This document shows positions 39,119-50,249 of a DNA stretch of 64,000 nucleotides, in pieces (the first letter of the stretch is position 1; each line of letters begins with the position of its first letter). The position numbers and the translations under genes are program-made. The DNA is from CAVQFO01 sp963711725. GTDB taxonomy: Bacteria > Pseudomonadota > Gammaproteobacteria > Nitrococcales > Aquisalimonadaceae. The DNA is taken from contig CAVQFO010000042.1 of assembly GCA_963711725.1 (NCBI GenBank), positions 135,704 to 199,703 of the forward strand. The letters run 5' to 3'. The notes under the pieces are model-generated. The model was given only the letters and a program-made list of their open reading frames with translations, searched no databases and had not been told where the DNA came from.

Positions 39119-39322
39119 CCCCTCGTGACAAGCTCATTACTCTAACCATAGCAGACATCGCCGCGGCGAAGGCGTTCCGTTCATGAGGTTGGCGCCGAAC
39201 GGTACACTGCGCTTTCCTCGGGCGCGCGCGGCGCTAAACTTGAGGGAGCGGCCGGATGCCCCGCGCCGGCGCGAATCCCGGAGCGGGTGCATTGCGAACA
39301 CCTAAACGATGAAGGGGGAGAC

Positions 39323-42300
39323 ATGGCGAAAACGGGTCTGACAGGCGCACCGGGCAATGGAGAGGTGATCACGCCTCCGCTGCCCACCGATGTCCGCGCC
39401 AACACGCTGCTCTCGCGCGCGGATTGGGACCGCATGCGCGCTGCTTGCGAATCGGACCCGGGCGGATTCCACGGCGAAATCGCCGCGCGCCACAGCCATT
39501 GGTTCGATCCCGACACCGGCGCCTGGCTCCAAAAGGACAACCTGGGGCGCTGGCGCGGCTGGATCCCCGAGACCGCCCAAGCCCGCGACAAGGCGGGCGA
39601 TTGGACACCGTGGTCCGCCGGCCTGGACGAAGCCGCCGCGCCTTATTACCGCTGGTTCGTCGGCGGCCTCACCAACGCCGCCTTCAATGAGGTGGACCGC
39701 CACGTCTTCGCCGGGCACGGCGCCGAAATCGCCTACTGGTACGAAGGCGACCGCTGGGACGGAACCGCCAACAAGGGCCTGGGAGCGCCGGTGCACGAAA
39801 CCGCGCTCAACCGCCGTGAATTGATGCTCCAATCGGTGCTCGCGGCGCTGGCGCTCAAGAAGCTGGGGCTGCGCAAGGGCGATCGAATCGCCCTGAACAT
39901 GCCCAACTGCCTGCCCCAGATCGTCTGGACCGAGGCGGCGAAGCGGCTCGGGATCATTTATACCGCCGTTTTCGGGGGCTTCTCGGACAAGACCCTGGCG
40001 GATCGTATCGAAAATGCCGGCGCGCGGGTCGTGATCACCGCCGACGGCGCCTCACGCAACGCCGAAAACGTCCCGTTCAAGGAGGCTTACACCGATCCCG
40101 CCCTGGACCGCTACATCGGCGTCGGCGCCGCCCTGGACGTGGTCGCCGAGACCGCCCCCCGGTGGTGCGACTCCACGCTCACCGAATCGCTGGTGAGCCG
40201 GCTGCGGGAAGGACTGGCCGACGACATCACCACCACCCCCGCCGAAGTCATGCACTTCATAGGCATGCAGTTGGCGGCCAGCCCGGAACTGCAAACCGAA
40301 AACGCCGTGGAGCTGCGCGCGGGACTGGCCTCCGCCCTGGCCCGGGCGCCGCGCCGGGTGGAACGGGTGATCGTCGTGCGCCATGCCGGCCTGACCGAGG
40401 TGCCCTGGACGGCGGATCGCGATGTCTGGGCCGAAGACTTGCTGGCCGAGGCGGCCGAAGAGCTGCGCGACATTACGGGCGAATCACCCGATCAGCTCCT
40501 GGAACTGCCGGACACGGATCTGGCGACGCTGCTGTGGAAGGCCTGCCCCTGCGAAGCGGTGGAGGCCAACTTCCCGCTGTTCATCATTTACACCTCGGGT
40601 TCCACGGGCAAACCCAAGGGCGTGGTCCATTGCCACGGATACATCGCCGGCCTGGCTCACACCATGAGCGTGAGCTTCGACGCCGTCCCGGGGCGCGACC
40701 GGATCTACGTGGTTGCCGACCCGGGCTGGATCACCGGCCAGTCCTATCTGATCTCCGCTTCTCTGGCGGCGCGCATCCCCGGAGTGGTCACCGAAGGCGC
40801 ACCGGTCTTCCCTCACGCCGGCCGTTTCGCCTCCATCATCCAACGCCATGGCATCACGGTGTTCAAGGCCGGCGTCACGTTCCTCAAGACCGTGATGACC
40901 AACCCCCAGAATCAGGCGGACGTGGAACGCTACGACATGTCCAGCCTGCGGGTGGCCACCTTCTGCGCGGAACCGACCAGCCCACCGGTCCAGCGCTTTG
41001 GCATGGAGCTGATGACGCCTCAATACATCAACTCCTATTGGGCCACCGAACACGGCGGCATTGTCTGGACTCACCCCTACGGCAATCGCGACCTGCGGCT
41101 GCGCTCCGACACCCACTGCTATCCGCTGCCCTGGGTGTTCGGCGATGTCTGGGTGGCCGAAGGCGAGCCTGACGAGGACGGGCACGTAGGCTATCGCGTG
41201 GCGGAACCCGGCGAACGCGGCGAGGTGGTGATCACCCGGCCCTACCCCTATCTCGCCCGCACCGTCTGGGGCGACGGCGATCATATCCTGTCACCGGACT
41301 GGCAGGGAGACATCCAGCGATTCCGGGAAAAGTACTTCGACCGTTTCACGGACGAATCCGGGCAGCCGCTGCCGGTGTACGTGCAGGGCGACTTCGCCGT
41401 GAAATACGAGGACACCAGTTTCACTTTCCACGGCCGGTCCGACGACGTCATCAACGTCTCGGGGCACCGCATGGGAACGGAGGAAATCGAAGGCGCCATC
41501 CTCAAGGACAAGACGCTGCGGCCGGATTCCCCCGTGGGCAACTGCATCGTTGTCGGCGCACCGCACCGGGACAAGGGACAGGCACCGGTGGCCTTCGTCC
41601 TGGAAGCCCCCGAACGGGCCCTGCACCAGGACGACATCAACCGCCTGCAGAGCCTGGTCCGCGAAGAGAAGGGCGCCGTCGCCGTCCCCCAGGACTTCAT
41701 CCCGGTCTCGGCGTTTCCCGAGACTCGATCCGGCAAGTACATGCGGCGGATGCTCAAGGCCCTGATACTGGAGCAGCCCCTGGGCGACACCTCGACACTG
41801 CGCAATCCCGAATGCCTGGACGAACTCGGCGAAAAGATCGCCCGCTGGCGCGCGTCGCGGGACCTCGCGGAGGAACAGCAGCTGTTCGAGGACAGCCGGT
41901 TTCTCCGCATCCAGTATGATCGCGTGCCCCATCCCGGCAAGGAGCCCCGCTTCGTGGCCACCCTGATCGTCAGGCACCCGCCGGTCAACGCCCTGTCCGA
42001 GCGGGTGCTGGACGAGCTGGGCAAGGGCATCGATCACCTGGATCGCCGCGACGACGTCAAGGCCGTGGTGGTCACGGGCGCGGGGCCCAGCGTGTTCGTG
42101 GCCGGCGCCGACGTTCGCGAACTCCTGGAAGACATGGATGAAGAGTCGGAGGTCCACGCGGTGGCCGCCAAGGCGCACGCCGCCTTCAGCCGACTGGAGG
42201 CAATGAACAAACCCGTGGTGGCCGCCATTCAAGGGCCGGCTCTGGGCGGCGGCTGCGAGCTGGCCATGGCCTGCCACTACCGGGTGGGCTCGCGCGCCGC

Positions 42301-44771
42301 CCGCCTGGGGCAGCCGGAAATCAACCTGTTCCTGCCGCCCGGCTACGGCGGCACCCAGCGCCTTCCGCGACTCTTGGAAAGCCGCGCGGACGACCCCGAC
42401 ACCGGCATCGCGCGCGCCCTGGGCATCCTGCTCTCGGGCCGCAGCCTGGATGCCGATCGCGCCTTGGAGATCGGCTTGCTGGATGAAATCGTCACCGGCT
42501 CGGTGGATCCGGCCACCTATGCACGCGCGCTCGCGATGCGGGCGGCCGCCCATGGCGACGGACCGCTGCCCACGGCCATGCAGCGGCGCCACGAGCGCCG
42601 CGCCGACTGGCACCGCAAAGCGGAAATCCACTGGGCCGCCGTTACCAAGGACGCGTATGTCCAGGAATGCCTGGCCCAGGCCGCCAACGCGGGCCGGGAC
42701 GCGGTGGCGAAACGAATCCTCGACTTGGTGAAGGCCGGCTACGCCCAAGGCATGGATGCCGGCCTGGAAGCCGAGATCCAGGCGTTCGCGGAAATGGTCA
42801 TGGATCCGGAGTCGGGCGGCAAACGCGGCATCCGGCTGTTCATGGACAAGCGATCGCCGCCCCTGCCGCTGCGCCCCCGGACGGAATTCAACGATTCCGC
42901 CCTCGAAAAGCTGGTTCGGGAACACCGCCTGCTGCCGGTGGGCAGCCCGTTCAATCCCGGCATCACCGCCTTGCCGGAATGGCAGCACGCCTGGGCCGTG
43001 ACCAAGGACCCGGCAACCGGCAAGCCCCGGCACGGCGAACCGGCGGCCTGCGAACAGGCCGCCGTGGTCCCGGTCCCCCGGCCGGAACCCAACCAGGCCT
43101 TGCTCTACGTCCTGGCCTCGGAAATGAACTTCAACGATGTCTGGGCCATTACCGGCGTCCCCATCTCCGTATTCGACCTTCACGACGAAGACGTCCACGT
43201 GACCGGCTCCGGTGCGCTGGGCATGATCGTCGGCATGGGCGAGGCGCTGCAGGCGGAGGGCCGGCTTCAGCTTGGCGACGTGGTCTCGGTCTATTCAGGC
43301 GTCTCGGACCTGCTCGACCCCCGAGCCGGCGAAGACCCCATGCACACCCGCTTCGTCAACCAGGGCTACGAGTCCCCAGACGGCTCCCACCAGCAATTCA
43401 TGGTGGTGCAGGGCCCCCAGTGCACGCCCCTACCGGCGGGCGTCAACCTCGAACAGGCCGGGAGCTACATCCTCGGCGCGGGCACGGTCTACCGCTGTCT
43501 GACCCGCAGCCTGGCGGTGGAGCCGGGCAAGCGCCTGCTGGCCGAAGGCGCCGCTTCCGGCACCGGCCACTGGGCCATCGCCCTGGCCCGAAGCCTGGGC
43601 CTGCGGGCAACCGGCATCGTCTCCTCGGACCAGCGAGCCGCGGACGTTCGCGCCCTGGACGCCGGCGCGGTCAACCGCGCCGCCAAGGGCCTGGAGAAGG
43701 CGTTCGTGCGCGTACCAACCGATCCGACCGCCTGGCCGCAGTGGGAAGAGGCAGGAGCCCCGTTCCTGGAACAAATCCGCGCCGAGAACGACGGCGAACT
43801 CGTGGACTACGCCGTCTCCCACGCCGGCGAGAATGCCTTTCCCCGAAGCTTCCAGGCCCTGGCGCCCGGCGGCGTGATCTCCTTCTACGGGGCCTCCAGC
43901 GGCTATCACATGACGTTCCTGGGCAAGGAGGGAGCAGCCACGCCGACGGACATGCTGCGCCGGGCCGGCCTGAGCGCGGGGCAGACCTGCCTCACCTACT
44001 ACGGCACCGGCCCGGATGAGTGGGATGGCCCTGGCCTGGAAGCCATCGAAGCGGCGCGCGGGGCCGGCGCCCAAATGGTGGTCGTTACCCGCAGCAACGC
44101 CCAACGGGACTTCGTGCTGTCTTTGGGCTACGGCGACGCCGTGGTGGGCGCCGTGTCCGCTGGAATGGCTGGAACGCCGGGAGCCGGACTTCCGCTGGCC
44201 CGAGACCATGCCGGAACTCCCGGATCCCATCCGTGAAACCGAGTCGTTCAAGGAAGCGGTGCGGGCGTTCGGGGAATGCACGTTCAAGCCGCTGGGCCAA
44301 GCCGTCGGCGCACTGCTCAAGAGCAGCGGCAATCCCAAGGGCATACCGGACGTTATCATCGAACGGGCGGGCCAGGATTCCCTGGCGGTATCCACCATGC
44401 TGGTCGCGCCCTATACCGGCCGCGTGGTCTACTTCGAGGACTGCGGCCACCGCCGCTACAGCTTCTATGCCCCTCAAGTCTGGAATCGCCAACGGCGCAT
44501 CCTCATGCCCACCGCCGCCATTCACGGCACCCATCTTTGCAATGCCGCCGAAGTCGCAGAAGTCCGGCGCCTGGTGGAGTCCGGCGTCATCGAAATCCCG
44601 GCTGTCCATTTGTTTGACTGGAACCAGGCGCCGGAAGGCCATCAGGCAATCTGGGAAAACCGCCTGCCGGAAGCCACCGGCGGAGCCCGCAAGGCCCTGC
44701 TCAATCACGCCCTGCCCGGCCCCGGCATTCGCAGCCGTGACGAGTTGCTGATGCGATGGGCCAAGCGTTAA
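39323..44771 (+). CDS. pcs: propionyl-CoA synthase (trifunctional), frame broken near the end
   Basis: Giant fusion of about 1,816 residues when corrected, close to the ~1,820 of characterised propionyl-CoA synthases. Domain 1 (residues ~1-870) is an AMP-forming acyl-CoA synthetase (IIYTSGSTGKPKGVVH near 420, the DDVINVSGHRMGTEEIE hinge, RSGKYMRRML near 800). Domain 2 (~880-1190) is an enoyl-CoA hydratase (GAGPSVFVAGADVREL, IQGPALGGGCELAMA). Domain 3 (~1230-1816) is an MDR-type enoyl reductase (LASEMNFNDVWAITG; NADPH site LAEGAASGTGHWAIAL near 1406). Together they convert 3-hydroxypropionate, via its CoA ester and acryloyl-CoA, to propionyl-CoA inside one reaction chamber. A surplus G near 44162 breaks the last 200 residues. 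The start at 39323 follows GGGGGAG. Confidence 0.92.
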
Positions 44772-44788
44772 CCGCGGCTTGGCGCGCC

Positions 44789-44821
44789 ACAAAAAAGGGG
44801 GTGCCGTAAACGGCACCCCTG
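44789..44821 (-). terminator. intrinsic terminator of the EF-hand gene
   Basis: Read on the minus strand: GGGGTGCCGTTTACGGCACCC followed by CCTTTTTT. It lies just downstream of the gene at 44846-45154 and faces the pcs stop, so it may also block read-through. Confidence 0.8.
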
Positions 44822-44845
44822 GTCGTCTGAGCCGAAGCCGACTGC

Positions 44846-45154
44846 TTACCGACTTTCGGCAGGCTTCAACTCAAAGGCGGAAAACTCGCCTTTTTCGATC
44901 TTACGGTCCTTGTTGTGATCCACCGAGGCGAATTTGTCCCGCAGGGACGGATCCTTCTTCGCCTCCTCGGCGCTGATGACACCGTCGTTATTGGTGTCCA
45001 GCTTCTGGAAGGCCCGCTGATGGGCCTGATCCATCTGCTCGTGGCGCATATTGGAATTGGCGTTGCCGTTCTCCATCTGGCTGCCGCCGGTTGCGGCCAA
45101 CGCCGTGGCGCACATCAGTGAAAACGCAGTGCCGATCAAAATTCTGGCCTTCAT
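44846..45154 (-). CDS. secreted EF-hand calcium-binding protein 1
   Basis: 102 residues with a signal peptide (MKARILIGTAFSLMCATALA). Two EF-hand loops: DTNNDGVISAEE and DHNKDRKIEKGE; the second has Lys and Arg near its centre, so its calcium affinity may be lower. It likely works in the periplasm as a Ca sensor or buffer. AAGGAGG precedes the start. It is a paralog of the next gene on the same strand (45273-45581). Confidence 0.85.
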   Translation of the reverse strand: MKARILIGTAFSLMCATALAATGGSQMENGNANSNMRHEQMDQAHQRAFQKLDTNNDGVISAEEAKKDPSLRDKFASVDHNKDRKIEKGEFSAFELKPAESR

Positions 45155-45272
45155 GGCTTACCTCCTTTTCCTTTTCGGGCTCACCGTCCTTCAGTTGGGA
45201 CGATGCGCGCCGCTGAAAACCGCCTGGATGTAAAACCCGGGCGGTCTGACGCACGACATTTCCCTAGGGTGA

Positions 45273-45581
45273 CTAGCGGCTCGAACCCGGGCTGGTCTGG
45301 GCACCGCCCTGGGAATGCAGTTCGAACTTGGCGAATTCACCACGATCAACCTTGCCGTTACCGTCCTTGTCGGCTTTCGCGAACTGCCCCTGCAACTGCG
45401 GGTCCTTCTGGGCCTCCTGACGGCTGATGTGGCCATCATTATTGGCGTCCAGTTTGTGGAAACTCGGCTGTTGCGACTGCGTCATCGGCTGGCTGGATTG
45501 CCCCATGCTGGAGCCACCGGCCGCCAGGGCGCCGAAGCTGACCAGGGATGCCGCGATACCGAACAGGATTCCTGCTTTCAT
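45273..45581 (-). CDS. secreted EF-hand calcium-binding protein 2
   Basis: 102 residues. The start at 45581 gives a clean signal peptide (MKAGILFGIAASLVSFGALA); an upstream in-frame start at 45605 would bury it. EF-hand loops: DANNDGHISRQE and DKDGNGKVDRGE, both close to consensus. The linker is rich in Ser and Gln. It has the same length and layout as the neighbour at 44846-45154, 118 bases downstream, so the pair is a tandem duplication. Confidence 0.85.
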   Translation of the reverse strand: MKAGILFGIAASLVSFGALAAGGSSMGQSSQPMTQSQQPSFHKLDANNDGHISRQEAQKDPQLQGQFAKADKDGNGKVDRGEFAKFELHSQGGAQTSPGSSR

Positions 45582-45929
45582 AACCAACCTCCAATCGTGT
45601 GGCACGTTGCAAAATGCGGGGAGCCCCCGCCTGCAGGAGCCTTCTGCAGAACGTGTGCCAAAACGACCAACCCCAGCATCTTCAATCGCTTAGCATGGAC
45701 CCCAGCCCCGAACCTCGGCCCGGCCGTCGCCCCGGGGGGACGGTGGCGCAGACTCCTCCAGGCAGGGCCCGCCCCCACGGGCCGTGACGCAGCGCGTTCA
45801 CGCCGCCGGGCGCCGTGTCCCCCGCCCACGACACGGCATTGCTCCACCGGCGATGTCGGCCTGGCATCGCCGCGACGCCATCCCCATGGTAGATTTTCGA
45901 CGAATACAGCGAAGGAAGATCACCCCGCA
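45582..45929. other. divergent promoter region, EF-hand gene / opdA
   Basis: No gene is supported. GC-rich hairpins (e.g. CAGGGCCCG...CGGGCCGTG around 45765) are present, but I see no clear operator or repeat family. Confidence 0.35.
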
Positions 45930-47988
45930 ATGAAAAACCCCCTGCTCGAAACCGACGGCCTTCCGCCTTTCTCCCGCATCAAGCCCGAGCATGTGGAACC
46001 CGCGGTGGACGAACTCCTGGCCGAAAACCGGCGGGTTCTCCAGCAACGGCTGGACGCCACCGACGACTACACCTGGGACAACCTGATTGCCCCACTGGAA
46101 GATGCGAACGACCGGCTCAACAAGGCGTGGTCGCCCGTGAGCCACTTGAACTCGGTGGTCAACTCCGAGGAACTGCGCAAGGCCTACAATGCCTGCCTAC
46201 CCAAGCTGAGCGACTACGCCACCGAGATCGGCCAGAACGAACGGCTGTTCCACGCCTATGAGGCCGTGGCCGCACGCGACGATTTCTCCGGGCTAACCGC
46301 CGCCCAGCGCAAATCGATCAACGATGCCCTCAAGGATTTCCACCTGTCCGGCGTCGACCTCCCCGCGGATCAGAAGGCCCGCTACAAGGAAATCGCCCAG
46401 CGCCTGTCGGAACTGTCGTCCAGGTTCGAAGAGAATCTGCTCGATGCCACCAATGCCTGGCAAAAGCACATCACCGACGGCGCCACGCTGTCGGGCCTGC
46501 CCGATTCCGCCTTGGGCGTGGCGCGGCAAGCCGCCGAACGGGAAGGGAAGGAAGGCTGGTTGCTGACCCTGGATTTCCCCGCCTATTTCGCGGTGATGTC
46601 GTACGCGGACAATCGCAGCCTGCGCCGCGAAATGTACGAGGCCTTCGCCACTCGCGCCTCCGACCAGGGGCCATTCGCCGGAAAGTGGGATAACACTCCG
46701 ATCATGGAGGAAATTCTCAAGCTTCGGCATGAAAAGGCCCGCCTGCTGGGCTACCACAGCTACGCGGACCTTTCCCTGGCCAAGAAAATGGCCCAGACCA
46801 CCGACGAGGTCATGGGCTTTCTCAACGACTTGGCCGAGCGCGCCAAGCCCAAGGCCGAGGACGAACTGGCCGAACTGCGCGCATTCGCTCGCGACGAATT
46901 CGGCCAGGCCGACCTGGAGCCCTGGGACATCGGCTACTACTCGGAAAAGCTGCGCCAGGCGCGCTACCAGATCTCCCAGGAGGACTTGCGGCCCTATTTC
47001 CCCCAGGACCGCGTTATCGACGGCCTTTTCAAGGTGGTCGAACGCCTCTACGGCATCGAAATACGTCAGCGCGAAGGCGTCGACACCTGGCATCCGGACG
47101 TCCGCTTCTACGAAATCCTCGATCCCGACGGCGGTGTCCGCGGTCAGTTCTATACCGATCTCTACGCCCGCGCGAAAAAGCGGGGTGGCGCCTGGATGGA
47201 TGAATGCCGGGTGCGGCGACGCACCGCCGCAGGAATCCAGATTCCGGTGGCGTACCTCACGTGCAACTTCACCCCGCCGGTGGGCGACCAGCCGGCGCTG
47301 CTCACCCACGACGAAGTGGAGACGCTGTTCCACGAGTTCGGCCACGGCCTGCACCACATGCTCACCAAAGTGGACGCGCCCAGCGTTTCCGGGATCAACG
47401 GCGTTCCCTGGGATGCCGTGGAACTGCCCAGCCAGTTCATGGAAAACTGGTGCTGGGAACGCGAGGCGGTGGATCTTTTCGCGGCCCACCATGAAACGGG
47501 GGAGCGCATTCCGGACGAGCTGTTCCAGCGAATGAAGGCGGCCAGAAACTTCCAGTCCGCCATGCAGATGGTGCGGCAGTTGGAATTCTCGCTGTTCGAT
47601 TTCCGGTTACACGCCGAGTACGACCCCGAGCGGGGCGCGCGGATTCAGCAGATTCTCGACGGAAGTCCGAGATCTGGTGTCGGTGATCAAGCCGCCGGCC
47701 TTTCACCGCTTTGCCAACAGCTTTGCCCACATCTTCGCCGGGGGCTACGCGGCGGGTTACTACAGCTATAAATGGGCGGAGGTTCTCTCGGCCGACGCCT
47801 TCTCGCGGTTTGAGGAAGAGGGTATTTTCAATCGGGAAACCGGCCGCAGCTTTCTGGAGAACATTCTGGAGAAGGGGGGATCGGCGGAAGCCATGGACCT
47901 GTTCGTCGCATTCCGCGGCCGCCGGCCCCGCATCGACGCCCTGCTTCACCACACGGGGCTGATGCCCACCTCGCACGAGCCGGTGTAA
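45930..47988 (+). CDS. prlC: oligopeptidase A (M3 metallopeptidase), frame broken near the end
   Basis: Cytosolic zinc peptidase that degrades signal peptides and short oligopeptides; about 685 residues when corrected. The zinc site is LFHEFGHGLHHM (HExxH) with the third ligand Glu in the following helix (NWCWEREA). The N-terminus is MKNPLLETDGLPPFSRIKPE after a GGAAG ribosome site. A surplus G near 47665 (GACGGAAGT for GACGAAGT) breaks the frame before the conserved IKPPAFHRFANSF and YAAGYYSYKWAEVLSAD end region. Confidence 0.93.
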
Positions 47989-48021
47989 CGGCTCCGCTCT
48001 TTCTATGCGGAGAAGAGACGG

Positions 48022-48110
48022 TCTCTCGCCAAGGCGCCAAGTACGTGAAGGAAATGACAAGGCTGACAATAGTCTTTGATTCCTTGGCGCTCTTGGCGTC
48101 TTGGCGGGAG
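48022..48110. repeat. TCTCGCCAAGG...CTTGGCGGGA inverted repeat, copy 2
   Basis: Arms TCTCGCCAAGGCGCCAAG and CTTGGCGTCTTGGCGGGA around a variable centre. It is the same family as 35647-35720. Confidence 0.6.
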
Positions 48111-48170
48111 CGGTATTCTTAATCTCCCGTCAAAGGGCCTACGCCCCTGCCAACCGCGGATCCAAGCCCC

Positions 48171-48208
48171 AAAAAAGGAAAAGGCCGCCTCCTTGCGGTG
48201 GGCGGCCC
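48171..48208 (-). terminator. intrinsic terminator after candidate RNA copy 2
   Basis: Read on the minus strand: stem GGGCCGCC / GGCGGCC around CACCGCAAG, followed by TTTTCCTTTTTT. It ends the candidate RNA on the minus strand. Confidence 0.8.
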
Positions 48209-48395
48209 ATGCCAGCGGTGAGATTTGGCTGCTGTTAGTCCGCCTCCCTGGCGGGCAATCCTTTGTGGGCTTCCCAGCCCCAGCCTCCGGCGCGCGTCCT
48301 TTTCACTTCCGTTGTGATCGCCGTATCTCTCACGCCAGAGCCATGGTACGCGCCACGCCGCGCATGGTCTGTAAGAAATTTCCTATGTTGTTGTA
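48171..48395 (-). ncRNA. candidate small RNA or repeat element, copy 2
   Basis: The reverse complement opens TACAACAACATAGGAAATTT and keeps the blocks GCGTGAGAGATACGGCGA, GGAAGTG and GGGGCTGGGAAGCCCAC of the copy at 9470-9675, then diverges before a terminator. It lies in the 47989-48501 gap, antisense to the direction of the flanking genes, so it is not a leader of the diguanylate cyclase gene. Confidence 0.45.
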
Positions 48396-48501
48396 AGCGA
48401 TTGTCGGCTCGAACGCGCTTCGTGGCCGGGACACCACCTGGATCAAGGAATCGTGGCCGCCGCATGATAGGCTCACCTTCGGAAACAGGAAGGCTCGAAC
48501 C

Positions 48502-49686
48502 GTGAACGGCGAGAAGCGCGCAACATCTTTGATCACCGGGGAATTTCGCAATCGGGATCTGGAGGCGGAATACAGCCACAGCGTGCGGAACGTTGTGGCA
48601 GCGCATTTGCGTTTGGCGGTGATCGCGGCCGCCGTGCTATTCCTGCTATTCGCCTTCAACGACTATACCGACTTGGGCTTGAGCAGGCCCTTCTGGGTCC
48701 TGTGGGCGGTACGGTTGGTTCCCGTTGCCGGGGCCGTCTGGCTGCTGATTGCGCTTCGGCGCCACCCGGAACTGGCTGTCAGGGGCACGGCCATAACGCT
48801 GCTGGAGATCGTCGCCCTGACGACCTTCCTGGTCATCGTCTGGGTGCGCCCCGACGCGATGCCCTGGCACGCCACGGCAATCACCACCATCATTTTCGCC
48901 TTGTATGTCACCGTACCCAACCGGCCGCTGCTGAGCCTCGGCGTGGGGATCTACGCCGCTGTCGGATTCCTCCTCGTCGGCACGATCGCAGCACAGCTCT
49001 CCGTTTCCCATGTGGGCCGCTACACCCTGCTTCTGGTCATGGCCAACGCCTTTGGCCACTTCGCCAATCTTCAGATCAGCCGCATGCGGCGCCGCGAGTT
49101 CGCCCTTCTTTACCAGGAGCGATCCGCCCGCCGCGACCTGGAACTGGAAGTGGACCGGCGGCGCGAATTGGAAGACGACCTGAAACGCCTCGCCAATACC
49201 GATTCCCTGACCGGTCTGCTCAACCGCCGGCAATACCTGTCGCTGTCCAATCACGAAGCCCGGCGCTCGAGTCGCTCCGAAAGACCGCTGACCGTGTGCC
49301 TTTTCGATCTGGATCATTTCAAGCGAATCAACGACGAACACGGTCACGACGCGGGTGACGCCGTGCTCAAGGCGGTCGCCCAGGCCGTTTCCGAAACGGT
49401 ACGTGAAATCGATATAGTGGGCCGCTACGGCGGCGAGGAATTCACCGTAACGCTGCCGGATACGGACATCCAGGCCGCCGGCGAGGTTGCGGAACGTATC
49501 CGCGAGGCCATTGCCGGGCTGGAAGTCATGGACCACGGCAAGGCTATCCACGCCACGGCCACCCTGGGCCTTGCCGCCGTGCGGGACGGCGAGAAGACGG
49601 TGGAGGCCGCGCTGGCGCGGGCCGATGCCGCCCTCTACCGGGGCAAGGCCGCGGGCCGCAATCGAATCGAACAGGAGACATCATGA
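48502..49686 (+). CDS. membrane diguanylate cyclase (GGDEF)
   Basis: 394 residues. Six or so N-terminal helices form a membrane sensor (from AVIAAAVLFLLFAF to LLVMANAFGHFAN), then a short coiled coil leads to the cyclase domain. The signature is RYGGEEF, a functional GGEEF form, and an intact allosteric site RxxD (REID) lies five residues before it, so product inhibition by c-di-GMP is expected. It starts at GTG 48502. The stop overlaps the next gene as ATGA. The signal sensed is unknown. Confidence 0.9.
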   Translation: MNGEKRATSLITGEFRNRDLEAEYSHSVRNVVAAHLRLAVIAAAVLFLLFAFNDYTDLGLSRPFWVLWAVRLVPVAGAVWLLIALRRHPELAVRGTAITLLEIVALTTFLVIVWVRPDAMPWHATAITTIIFALYVTVPNRPLLSLGVGIYAAVGFLLVGTIAAQLSVSHVGRYTLLLVMANAFGHFANLQISRMRRREFALLYQERSARRDLELEVDRRRELEDDLKRLANTDSLTGLLNRRQYLSLSNHEARRSSRSERPLTVCLFDLDHFKRINDEHGHDAGDAVLKAVAQAVSETVREIDIVGRYGGEEFTVTLPDTDIQAAGEVAERIREAIAGLEVMDHGKAIHATATLGLAAVRDGEKTVEAALARADAALYRGKAAGRNRIEQETS

Positions 49687-50051
49687 GTCGGGAATCCGGA
49701 GAAAAAGTCAGGCGCCAGGTCATGGGCGACGAGTTCGTGGACCGGGCATTGGCCAACGCCAACGAACTGACCCAGCCCTTGCAGGATTTCATCAACGAAC
49801 ACTGCTGGGGCGCGGTCTGGGATCGTGGCGTGCTGGAGCGCAAGACACGCAGTCTGGTCACCATCGCCATGCTGGCCGCGTTGAAGGCCCCGCAGGAACT
49901 TAAAGGCCACGTGCGCGGCGCACTGCGCAACGGTTGCACGGCCGAGGAAATCCAGGAAACGCTGCTGCACTCGGCGGTGTACTGCGGGGCCCCGGCCGCC
50001 CAGGAGGCGTTCCGAGCTGCACGGGAAGTTCTCGACAGCTGGCAGGGTTAG
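49683..50051 (+). CDS. carboxymuconolactone decarboxylase family protein
   Basis: 122 residues, all-helical. ERKTRSLVTIAMLAALKAPQ, HVRGALRNGCTAEEIQETL and HSAVYCGAPAAQEAFR fit the PcaC-like CMD family. It lacks the paired CxxC of AhpD, so a peroxidase role is unlikely; the true substrate is unknown. It is translationally coupled to the diguanylate cyclase by a four-base overlap, an unusual partner. Confidence 0.85.
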   Translation: MSRESGEKVRRQVMGDEFVDRALANANELTQPLQDFINEHCWGAVWDRGVLERKTRSLVTIAMLAALKAPQELKGHVRGALRNGCTAEEIQETLLHSAVYCGAPAAQEAFRAAREVLDSWQG

Positions 50052-50103
50052 GAACACCCGAGAACCGAACAGGCACGTCTGAACTACAATTTGAAGAGCG
50101 GGC

Positions 50104-50236
50104 CGTGACAAGGCCACCGCTGGTCTTCAATCAGGGAACTATTGATCACACCGGCAAGGAGGTAGCCGCGATGGTTCAGCGCAACGCCTACGCACTAAAC
50201 ACCGCGTCCAGCCCCGGGTTCAGGCCGCCAGCTTGA
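50104..50236 (+). CDS. possible small ORF
   Basis: A short frame from GTG 50104 (VTRPPLVFNQGTIDHTGKEV) to a stop at 50236. Inside it, ATG 50171 has a near-perfect AAGGAGGT ribosome site seven bases upstream and would give a 21-residue peptide (MVQRNAYALNTASSPGFRPP). A one-base shift would extend the product to RRRP and end it on the GTGA that starts the next gene. I do not recognise it. Confidence 0.3.
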
Positions 50237-50249
50237 GTCGCCGCCGGCC

